From Deltaproteobacteria bacterium (GTDB lineage: Bacteria > Bdellovibrionota_F > JAHFAK01): DNA of 13,172 nucleotides. This document shows, piece after piece, positions 7,555-13,172 of this stretch; positions within the stretch are counted from its first letter, which is position 1; every line of letters starts with the position of its first letter. The notes beneath the pieces were generated by a model. That model was given only the letters and a program-made list of their open reading frames with translations. It did no database searches and was not told the origin of the DNA. Location: the NCBI GenBank assembly GCA_023250585.1, contig JAHFAK010000054.1, forward strand, positions 1,780 to 14,951, read 5' to 3'. A program made the position numbers and the translations under genes.

Positions 7555-8196
7555 TTATACGTAATGAAAAGTCATAGTATATCTACTAACATTTGCTTTT
7601 TCGGTAACCCGAACAACTTTATGTAATGATTTTTCATGAGGGATAAATAAAACAGCTTCATTAAAACGAGGGAAAATCCTTTTTTTAAACCTTCCCCAAT
7701 GATATATGGTAGCCCCACCAAATGATTTTTGCCAATTCTTTGTTAAAGACAAACTAATCACGAGTTTTGTGTGGTTATTTGATGGTCCAAAATCAGTATG
7801 ATCTTCAAGAAAATTACCCGATACCATCTTAATAAATATACCACTGTTGAGTGGGCGCATTTTTGTTAGTGGTAATCCTGTTATATTTGATAACAATAGT
7901 ACTGTTTCGTTCATTTGCATGTACTTACAAAGCAGATCTATTGATTTAATCTTATTCTTTGTTCTTTTATGAATACTAATAAATATTTTTTCCCTATCAG
8001 GTTTACCAAATTTAGTTAGGATAGTATCTCCTTCAAAAAATACACAGAAATCAGAAAACTTTGTTATTGATGCTTCCTTATAAATAGCTTCTGCAATATC
8101 ATGGTCAAGAAAGTTTTTTACTTGAGCAAAGTCTGGTAAAGAAAACACACGCCTTTTATGAAGATTTATACTATTTGGAGAAGAAAAATGTAGCAT
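7555..8196 (-). CDS. 2-oxoglutarate/Fe(II)-dependent oxygenase
   Basis: A 213-residue protein ending in a double-stranded beta-helix domain. The iron triad is H133-x-D135 (FLEDHTDFG) and H192 (SLHKVVRV), with R205 (SRYTMTFHY) in the position that binds the 2-oxoglutarate carboxylate; this resembles the prolyl-4-hydroxylase-like superfamily. Members hydroxylate or otherwise oxidise proteins, peptides or small molecules. The N-terminal 110 residues are not recognised. It lies between the two M29-like genes, with gaps of 4 bases upstream and 14 downstream. There is no clear Shine-Dalgarno, so translation is probably coupled to the preceding gene. Together with the upstream small peptide and exporter it is a candidate tailoring enzyme; the substrate is unknown. 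Confidence 0.78.
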   Translation of the reverse strand: MLHFSSPNSINLHKRRVFSLPDFAQVKNFLDHDIAEAIYKEASITKFSDFCVFFEGDTILTKFGKPDREKIFISIHKRTKNKIKSIDLLCKYMQMNETVLLLSNITGLPLTKMRPLNSGIFIKMVSGNFLEDHTDFGPSNNHTKLVISLSLTKNWQKSFGGATIYHWGRFKKRIFPRFNEAVLFIPHEKSLHKVVRVTEKANVSRYTMTFHYV

Positions 8197-8200
8197 AGGT

Positions 8201-9193
8201 TTAACTAAATATATTATTATTTATTTTTACAGACGTATTAGTACTCATAAAATCAACATGAATAAGTTCTTTATGAACATTTTTTTCATCAGGATCAGGA
8301 TCGCCTCCAATAGCAACATGAACCCCAGGATGCCCTTCGTTACTTGAAGCGGGCCAATTATGAATAAACTGTTTAACTGCAAAGTTAAATGAAAAACCAA
8401 CTTCAGTTATTCTATAATACAGCCTACTGTTAAGTATTGTAGTAATCTGCCGATGGAGACCACCTACACTAGTCCAATGATGTATAATTCCATTCTTGAT
8501 CATCAGTGTAATAGGGTCATTAGGTATATGTTTACTTAATGTTGTTATTCTTTGAGCAAGATCATGCCCTCTTGGATGTAAGGGAGTTGCAAGAAGAGCA
8601 CCATTAATAGTAAATGTGCCATTAATAGAACTTCCTGTGTAGGCTACTTCACCTCCCGGTAAAATACGGTGTTCTCCTTTACCCAGTGGGCCGTATAATT
8701 CAAATAATGGTATACGGTCATTTATTGTAAGTTCCCCCGTTGTTTTTATCGTAATGCTATATGGAACCGATTCTTGAAGATAACGAAATAATCTTTTAGC
8801 TGTAATAGATTGTCTCTGATAGTCTGAACGATCTATTACATGGTGAATGTAAAAAATTTGTTCAAGAGAAGGGGAAAAATCAATTATAGGTAATTCAACA
8901 CGAGCAAAAGAATAATTATTGTTTGTTTCTAAAAGACTATGACCCTTGATAATTGAGGCATGTTTAAGAAAATAACACACAAATACAGCTGTTTTTTTTT
9001 GTTTTTTTAAGCAACAGAGAAGCTCCAAAACCTTTGAATAATCAAAGTCAATATTAAAAACTACAGTAGAATAGCGTGATGCGGAGCTTAATAAGGTATT
9101 TGTATGTTTTTCAGTAAGTTTAAAGTCGGTAAGAAAAACAAGCACTGCCTTATGAGGGCTAAATTGAGCTAATAGTGAATTGTAACCGGTCAT
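8201..9193 (-). CDS. M29 aminopeptidase T / NicX-like metalloenzyme, first copy
   Basis: 330 residues, no signal peptide. The C-terminal half carries the family's hallmark blocks: HRILPGGEVAYTG (E182), SSINGTFTINGA, ITEVGFSFN (E264), SNEGHPGVHVAIGGDP (E286, H292) and KELIHVDFM (H312, D314). In M29 aminopeptidases these residues bind two metals; in the related NicX dioxygenase a His/His-x-Asp set binds one Fe(II). The N-terminal 140 residues form an alternating hydrophobic/helical domain that is less conserved. It overlaps the MATE stop by four bases (ATGA), with AGGAG eight bases before ATG, so the two are translationally coupled. It is the better-conserved of two paralogues around the 2OG oxygenase. 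Trimming of a peptide or oxidation of a residue are both possible. Confidence 0.7.
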   Translation of the reverse strand: MTGYNSLLAQFSPHKAVLVFLTDFKLTEKHTNTLLSSASRYSTVVFNIDFDYSKVLELLCCLKKQKKTAVFVCYFLKHASIIKGHSLLETNNNYSFARVELPIIDFSPSLEQIFYIHHVIDRSDYQRQSITAKRLFRYLQESVPYSITIKTTGELTINDRIPLFELYGPLGKGEHRILPGGEVAYTGSSINGTFTINGALLATPLHPRGHDLAQRITTLSKHIPNDPITLMIKNGIIHHWTSVGGLHRQITTILNSRLYYRITEVGFSFNFAVKQFIHNWPASSNEGHPGVHVAIGGDPDPDEKNVHKELIHVDFMSTNTSVKINNNIFS

Positions 9194-10536
9194 GAATTAA
9201 TCTCCTGAATATGAGACTGCAATACTCTTTTTGCTTGAGCATACATAACCACTACAAGAATAATTTGTAGGGATAAGTAACAACTCCACATAGAAATGGC
9301 TCCAAATTGTAGAAGTATCCCAAAACAATAACTGCCTATTAATAGAACACAAAATTGTAAAATTATCTCAGAAATTGAGACAAAAACTTCTGCTCCATTT
9401 AACTTTGCAATCGTTTCATAATTGAAAGCAGCTAACTCTAATATGCTGAATAATGCAAAAAGTATAAACCAGGAGACCATATTGAAATCTTTCGATGGAC
9501 TTAATGAAAATGCTGCTAAAATTGACTGTACAAAGAAACAAAGTATAAGGTTACAAACGATAGATCCTCCAATACATAAAAGTGAACCTTTCTGAAAATG
9601 CTCTTTTGCTGTTCCTAATTCTTGCGCATTAAGAGCATTGGTAAACGATATTGCATTTGATCGTACAAAACCAAAGAGGATGATTCTATTCATGGTGATA
9701 ACTTGAAGAGTAACGCTCGTAAAGGCTAGATAAACTATCCCCATTTGACCTACAAGATTTCTAAAAATGAGTAAGATCAGGATACTTATAAAAGCTTGTA
9801 TTCCTGGCCAAAAAGTCATTATTACTGCTTTTTCTAAATATTTTTTGAACAAAATGAGAGAAAATACCAGCGCATTGCCTTTCATAAGGTTCCATAAAAT
9901 ATAGCCAACAAGGCATATTTCTGATAGTATAGTTCCTAATGCTGCACCTTGTATCTTTAAGCTTGGAACATTGATATACGTTAATCCATTGATCAATATC
10001 CATGTGCTACATATTTTTATTCCCGTAGATATGATCGAAAGGGTAATGATTATTTTTGTCTGACCAATCGTTGCTAGGTAAGCAAAATAAACAAAAATTA
10101 CAGGCATCATAAGGATGGAATATTTTGCAATTTGTAAATATGAATCAAATCCTTGCCGAGCTTCATAACCAGATATACCGGTAAAGATGAGTGCGCTAAT
10201 ATAATGAGACAATCCGCTTATAGTCATAAAAGAAAATAACCCCAAAATGAAACCAATTAAGGTCATATGAAATAAATGAGTACTCAGTGAGGATACTGCA
10301 TCACCTCCGAGTGATTCTTTTGTTCGAGCAAGTTCTTTACTAAAAAAAGAATGGCTGGGGACATTAATACCTAAGAGAAATGAGATCACCATTGAAATAA
10401 CTAATCCTGATAGGCTTACTGCGCTAATAGCCTCAATTCCAAATGGTGAGATTAAATAGGTATCGATAAGATTAGAAAAATATTTGAGTATTCCGATAAT
10501 GGACAGGGAAATACCCATGGTAAGCATCTTTTTCAT
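9190..10536 (-). CDS. MATE-family efflux transporter
   Basis: 448 residues with about twelve hydrophobic membrane segments and the two-lobed MATE pattern. The N-terminal lobe has the typical SLSIIGILKYFSNLIDTYLI and PFGIEAISAVSLSGLV, and a similar arrangement recurs after about residue 235. MATE proteins export small cationic or amphipathic compounds using H+ or Na+ gradients from the inner membrane. It is the first of four tightly packed genes, preceded by a 35-codon ORF and a stem-loop; export of the cluster's product, or self-protection against it, is the natural role. The Shine-Dalgarno is weak (AAAGG about 14 bases upstream), so the start is less certain; ATG at codon 4 or 7 is possible. 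Confidence 0.88.
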   Translation of the reverse strand: MKKMLTMGISLSIIGILKYFSNLIDTYLISPFGIEAISAVSLSGLVISMVISFLLGINVPSHSFFSKELARTKESLGGDAVSSLSTHLFHMTLIGFILGLFSFMTISGLSHYISALIFTGISGYEARQGFDSYLQIAKYSILMMPVIFVYFAYLATIGQTKIIITLSIISTGIKICSTWILINGLTYINVPSLKIQGAALGTILSEICLVGYILWNLMKGNALVFSLILFKKYLEKAVIMTFWPGIQAFISILILLIFRNLVGQMGIVYLAFTSVTLQVITMNRIILFGFVRSNAISFTNALNAQELGTAKEHFQKGSLLCIGGSIVCNLILCFFVQSILAAFSLSPSKDFNMVSWFILFALFSILELAAFNYETIAKLNGAEVFVSISEIILQFCVLLIGSYCFGILLQFGAISMWSCYLSLQIILVVVMYAQAKRVLQSHIQEINS

Positions 10537-10599
10537 GTTAATTTTTAAGCACCTTTAACCATTGAATGGTAACTATTGGGTAGGTATAAAAAGTTACAC

Positions 10600-10630
10600 T
10601 AGGAGGAAGTTTATATGTTACTTCCCCCTA
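10600..10630 (-). terminator. Stem-loop between the small peptide gene and the MATE operon (attenuator or weak terminator)
   Basis: TAGGGGGAAGT (10620-10630, minus strand) pairs over 11 positions with ACTTCCTCCTA (10600-10610), with one G-U pair and a 9-base loop. A run of five T follows only after seven further bases, so termination would be partial at best. Such a structure would let the first small gene be expressed more strongly than the downstream enzyme genes, or would protect its mRNA end. Confidence 0.5.
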
Positions 10631-10666
10631 ATAGAAAAAATACAATCCCAACAATGTAACAAAAAA

Positions 10667-10774
10667 TTATTGCCAAATATCGTATCGAGCTGCCCCCATA
10701 GAACGAACACGTAAAGTATTCTTTTGTACTTTTTTGGTTGATTTTTTTCTGTTCTTTCCTTTTGTTTGTTTCAT
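10667..10774 (-). CDS. 35-residue basic peptide, possible precursor peptide of the downstream cluster
   Basis: A small ORF with AAAGGAG five bases before ATG, one of the best ribosome binding sites in the window, and a clean TAA. The first 24 residues are extremely basic (11 Lys/Arg, starting MKQTKGKNRKK), then the character changes to the tail SMGAARYDIWQ. It is on the same strand as, and 130 bases before, the MATE gene, from which it is separated by a stem-loop. That is the usual layout of a precursor peptide followed by modification and export genes. I do not recognise the sequence. Alternatives are a small ribosome- or nucleic-acid-associated protein, or a regulatory leader peptide. Expression is likely; the precursor role is inference from context only. 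Confidence 0.6.
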   Translation of the reverse strand: MKQTKGKNRKKSTKKVQKNTLRVRSMGAARYDIWQ

Positions 10775-10779
10775 AGAAA

Positions 10780-10786
10780 CTCCTTT
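10780..10786 (-). promoter_or_regulatory. Strong ribosome binding site of the 35-residue peptide gene
   Basis: AAAGGAG on the minus strand, separated from ATG by TTTCT. It is much better than the sites in front of the MATE and oxygenase genes, which argues that the small ORF is truly and abundantly translated. Confidence 0.65.
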
Positions 10787-10837
10787 CATGTATTAAAGTT
10801 AAAAAAGTTACACCTCAGCTTATATCTTTCAAAGATC

Positions 10838-11140
10838 TATCAGCGTTACGTTACCGCAGCAATACGTTTCAAATTCAGAGCCATCACTGTCCAAATTCTT
10901 TGCTCCCCATCATGCATCTGGATCACTCGGTGGCTGTGGTTTCTCTTTCCGCCATGCCTTCGGATTCTTCTCTTCATAGCTTATATGCGCCTTCTCATTC
11001 GATACCGCTTGCCGTGAAGGACTTACATCTGCTTTTATATGCGTACTATGTACCTATGCTCCAAAAACTAGGGACTTTCCATTCCTTTCTCACCCTTATT
11101 TCCAAAGACCTTCACAATTTCGCAACAGCCTCTTTAACGA
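10838..11140 (-). pseudogene. Decayed DDE transposase remnant (IS1182/IS5-like)
   Basis: On the minus strand, from 11053 the frame reads VHSTHIKADV, then SYEEKNPKAWRKEK, then PPSDPDA, followed by an in-frame TGA (10910-10912) and WGAKNLDSDGSEFE. The THIKA and DPDA-(stop)-WG motifs are those of IS1182/IS5-type DDE transposases, where an Arg codon normally stands at the place of the TGA. Another stop (TAG) lies just before the Val. Both ends are missing, so this is a fossil. The stretch is more GC-rich than its neighbours. Plus-strand reading frames here are shadows. Confidence 0.5.
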
Positions 11141-11207
11141 AGTAATGCAAATGGCATGCCATTAATTATTCTATATGATTACTGATAGTTATGTGTTTTC
11201 AAGAAAA

Positions 11208-11233
11208 AAAATGTAATGAAAGAATTACATTTT
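11208..11233. terminator. AT-rich stem-loop with flanking A/T runs
   Basis: AAAATGTAAT (11208-11217) pairs with ATTACATTTT (11224-11233) around a 6-base loop, with an A run on one side, so it reads as stem plus T run on the minus strand. The stem has few G/C pairs, so it would be weak. It separates the transposase remnant from the phospholipase-like gene. The rest of 11141-11318 holds only the palindrome AATGGCATGCCATT (11150-11163) and a TTGACA box. Confidence 0.35.
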
Positions 11234-11264
11234 GTCTTAATCGATATTCAAAAAAAACGGGTAC

Positions 11265-11270
11265 TTGACA
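11265..11270 (+). promoter_or_regulatory. Possible -35 box for the phospholipase D-like gene
   Basis: A perfect TTGACA lies 48 bases before the ATG at 11319, but no good -10 box stands at 16-18 bases (TTAGCT at 17). It is a possible promoter needing an activator, or chance. Confidence 0.3.
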
Positions 11271-11318
11271 AAAAATGGATTGTTAAATTAGCTAAAACAA
11301 AGGATTCGATTATTACTC

Positions 11319-12527
11319 ATGTCCATACATAGAAAAAAACTTCATCTCTTAATCGGCGGGAAAAAGGCTTTTAAAAAGATTTTCAAGAATATTAGAAAAG
11401 CCAAGAAATCAGTCTATATTAATGTCCATGTATGGCGAGATGATTTTATTGGCAATAAGATGGCAACGATGCTTCTTAGGGCTGCTGATAGAGGCGTCCA
11501 AGTCACTATTGTGAAAGATCAGCTTGGAGCAGTCGCTGAGTTTGGTGATAGAAATAACCAAAGTTTTTTTAATAAAAATATTTATAGGAAAAATCTGAAG
11601 TTGTATCTTTTGAGTATAGCTTCATTATATTTTTACAGCAAACGCTTTATCTTTCGTTCATATCCATTTCAAAAAGAAAATAAACTATACAAACGACTTT
11701 TAGAACATCCCAATATTAAACTCTTTACCGATCAGGAACTCAATGATCATTCTAAATTTTATATTTTTGATTTACAAAAACTCATTCTTGGAGGAATTAA
11801 TATTGGAGATGAATATTATAAAACTTGGCATGATTATATGGTTATGCTTGATAATCCTGAACTCGTTCAACGTTTTATTAAGAGACTAAAAGGATTGGGT
11901 AGTAATGATAGATGTCCAATTGATTTTATAGTAGATACACAAACGAGTTCTCATATACGAGAAAAGTTTCTTGAACTCATACGAGGTGCTCGCGAAAAAA
12001 TGAGTATAGAGATGTCGTATTTCACTGATTATGTTTTTGCGGATGAACTCATTCGCGCAAGTCAAAGAGGGATTAACGTTGAAATTATAATGCCGCTGAA
12101 AGCTGATGTCGTTGATAATCTCAATAAAACTATAATTAACTATTTATTTAAAAGAACGACCGAAAATCTCACCATTTATTTTTATCCAAAAATGATTCAT
12201 GCAAAACTTATGTTTATTGATGATGAGATAACATTTCTTGGATCAGCGAATCTTACACAATATACAAGCGGCCGGATCTTAGAAGCTAATATTTTAGTGA
12301 ATGATAGAGAAGCTCCATTTACGAAAAAGTTAAAAAAACAATTAGAAGAAGATAAACGCCACGCGTTTCTGATTTCCCGTGAACAAAAGATTCCCTGTAG
12401 CTCCTTGCGAGCATTGGCTGAATCCTCCTATATTGAACAAGACAGCAACTACCCTCATAAGTCACGATTAGTGTCAGTTATTTCAAGCCTTGAGCAAGGA
12501 ATTCGGCGATTGTATTTTGAAGGATAA
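11319..12527 (+). CDS. Phospholipase D / cardiolipin synthase-like protein with two HKD motifs
   Basis: 402 residues with two complete HxKxxxxD motifs: H144-S-K146...D151 (DHSKFYIFD) followed by GGINIGDEY, and H294-A-K296...D301 (IHAKLMFID) followed by GSANLTQYT. That is the bacterial cardiolipin-synthase (Cls) / PLD arrangement, in which a phosphatidyl group passes via a His intermediate. It lacks the two N-terminal membrane helices of classical ClsA and so resembles ClsB/ClsC-type or stand-alone PLD proteins; a hydrophobic stretch at about 93-107 could touch the membrane. AAAGG lies 15 bases before ATG, rather far, yet an in-frame TAG at 11289 excludes a much longer form. It is the only intact plus-strand gene and convergent with the Omp85 fragment. 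Phospholipid synthesis is the most likely role; secreted effector or nuclease roles are possible. Confidence 0.88.
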   Translation: MSIHRKKLHLLIGGKKAFKKIFKNIRKAKKSVYINVHVWRDDFIGNKMATMLLRAADRGVQVTIVKDQLGAVAEFGDRNNQSFFNKNIYRKNLKLYLLSIASLYFYSKRFIFRSYPFQKENKLYKRLLEHPNIKLFTDQELNDHSKFYIFDLQKLILGGINIGDEYYKTWHDYMVMLDNPELVQRFIKRLKGLGSNDRCPIDFIVDTQTSSHIREKFLELIRGAREKMSIEMSYFTDYVFADELIRASQRGINVEIIMPLKADVVDNLNKTIINYLFKRTTENLTIYFYPKMIHAKLMFIDDEITFLGSANLTQYTSGRILEANILVNDREAPFTKKLKKQLEEDKRHAFLISREQKIPCSSLRALAESSYIEQDSNYPHKSRLVSVISSLEQGIRRLYFEG

Positions 12528-12563
12528 CTTTTCTTTTGGAAATGTCCAAGCAGTAGTAACTGT

Positions 12564-13073
12564 CTAAAACGGCTGATCTAAAGATAAATATACTTTGACT
12601 GATTCTTCATTAAAATGATCGAGTTGTTTTGCTACATCGATTCTAAAGAGTGTTTCTCGTATTCCCATGAGATCAAAAAAAATCTGAAAGCTATAACCAG
12701 CATCAATACTAAAGTGTTGCACATCAAAGACCCCGGGAATATCGTTTGGTACTGTTAATGAGGGATCAAGGAATGCATTTCGTTCTTCGAGAACGATTTG
12801 GGTAACTCGCCCCGTATCTGAAAATAAGGCGCCTTTAATTTTGGTAAGACGAAACCAATTGTCTGCATTGAGATTGAGATTTAAGAGGAGGGGGTGTCTA
12901 TATTCAAGACCGGCAATGAATTTATTTCTTCCTGTATATGATGCTTCTCCCGCTGGAATCCCGCGAATGTTCGAGATGCCTCCAAGTGAAAATTGCTTTT
13001 GCTCCGGTATATCATCTCGTGCAATTCCAAATTCGGCATGAAACCCTAAGGGACAAAAGGTGGGGACCGACAT
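12564..13073 (-). CDS. C-terminal fragment of an Omp85/BamA-TamA-type outer-membrane barrel (5'-truncated)
   Basis: 169 residues covering the last beta-strands of a surface-antigen (D15) barrel: FSLGGISNIRGIPAGE carries the conserved (V/I)RG motif of loop L6 (R37-G38). EYRHPLL, KGALFSDTGRV and FRIDVAKQLD are typical strand sequences, and the protein ends in Phe (SLDQPF), the outer-membrane assembly signal. Full-length family members have POTRA domains and about 16 strands; most of that is absent. ATG 13073 is preceded by no ribosome binding site. Upstream is a small hairpin with flanking direct repeats. If its 44 bases are removed, the frame extends by TFDIATVHMSVP, a convincing extra strand, before meeting a stop. 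I therefore take it as a disrupted gene; a short standalone protein is unlikely. Confidence 0.75.
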   Translation of the reverse strand: MSVPTFCPLGFHAEFGIARDDIPEQKQFSLGGISNIRGIPAGEASYTGRNKFIAGLEYRHPLLLNLNLNADNWFRLTKIKGALFSDTGRVTQIVLEERNAFLDPSLTVPNDIPGVFDVQHFSIDAGYSFQIFFDLMGIRETLFRIDVAKQLDHFNEESVKVYLSLDQPF

Positions 13074-13078
13074 ATGAA

Positions 13079-13128
13079 CAGTAGTTAGTGCAAGTAATTT
13101 TACACAATTACCCTTACACTAACAGTAG
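13079..13128. repeat. Small hairpin flanked by CAGTAG direct repeats
   Basis: An imperfect palindrome, GTTAGTGCAAGTAATT (13084-13099) against AATTACCCTTACACTAAC (13106-13123), is bracketed by CAGTAG at 13079-13084 and 13123-13128. It looks like a tiny inserted palindrome with a 6-base target duplication, sitting inside what was an Omp85 gene. Confidence 0.5.
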
Positions 13129-13141
13129 CAATATCAAAGGT

Positions 13142-13170
13142 TTGACAAAGTAGCTATAAGTAGCTATATT
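13142..13170 (+). promoter_or_regulatory. Sigma70-like promoter pointing out of the right edge, with tandem decamer
   Basis: TTGACA (13142-13147) and TATATT (13165-13170) have a 17-base spacer, a near-consensus promoter on the plus strand. The spacer and -10 contain a tandem decamer AGTAGCTATA (13149-13158, 13159-13168), one helical turn apart, possibly an operator. The gene it would serve lies outside the window. Confidence 0.45.
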
Positions 13171-13172
13171 AA

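Larger units (their letters stand above)
10588..10813. repeat. 12-base direct repeats bracketing the small peptide gene
   Basis: AAAAAGTTACAC occurs at 10588-10599 and again at 10802-10813. One copy lies upstream of the peptide start and one upstream of the MATE start, both in the same orientation. They may be regulator sites or the traces of a duplication or insertion of the peptide cassette. Confidence 0.5.

Noticed and set aside
10615-10659. Plus-strand 14-codon ORF (MLLPPNRKNTIPTM) with AGGAGG eight bases before its ATG
   Set aside because: The Shine-Dalgarno-like bases are one arm of the 11-pair stem, and the ORF is antisense to the peptide-MATE gap. It is too short and unsupported to call, though the coincidence is worth remembering.
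10766-11145. Two overlapping plus-strand reading frames of about 80 codons
   Set aside because: They are antisense to the decayed transposase, whose motifs THIKA and DPDA are on the minus strand. No family resemblance or ribosome binding site.

Overview
The window is AT-rich DNA from a Gram-negative bacterium: it encodes an exported periplasmic-type nucleotidase and the end of an Omp85-type outer-membrane barrel. Four decayed transposase genes and several unrelated palindromic repeats lie among intact metabolic genes. That pattern fits a host-associated genome that is shrinking or being invaded by repeats. No marker gene fixes the phylum; an amoeba- or protist-associated lineage is only a guess.

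Left part (1-4800, minus strand): an acetyl-CoA synthetase (acs) with its own sigma70-like promoter and strong ribosome binding site; then a 133-bp palindromic repeat that supplies the acs stop codon; then a second promoter driving a heme-oxygenase-fold diiron-type protein and a CpdB/UshA-like nucleotidase that runs off the left edge.

Middle (4800-6490): a mobile-element graveyard. A 'GTCATTGCGA' type repeat and a cluster of GC-rich hairpins lie next to a 3'-truncated IS3-family element. That element abuts a 5'-truncated IS630 transposase. The IS630 end runs into the next gene and probably provides its last codons.

Right-middle (6464-10774, minus strand): the most interesting region. A 35-codon ORF with a very good Shine-Dalgarno is followed by a stem-loop and then four tightly packed genes: a MATE exporter, an M29/NicX-like metalloenzyme, a 2-oxoglutarate/Fe(II) oxygenase and a second M29/NicX-like metalloenzyme. 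The layout (small peptide, metal-dependent tailoring or peptidase enzymes, exporter) looks like a compact pathway for a modified peptide or peptide-derived metabolite. I do not recognise it as a described system; its function is inferred from layout alone.

Right part (10838-13172): a decayed transposase remnant, an intact two-HKD phospholipase D/cardiolipin-synthase-like gene on the plus strand, and the C-terminal part of an Omp85-type barrel on the minus strand. Just upstream of that fragment is a small hairpin flanked by 6-bp direct repeats. A good plus-strand promoter points out of the right edge.
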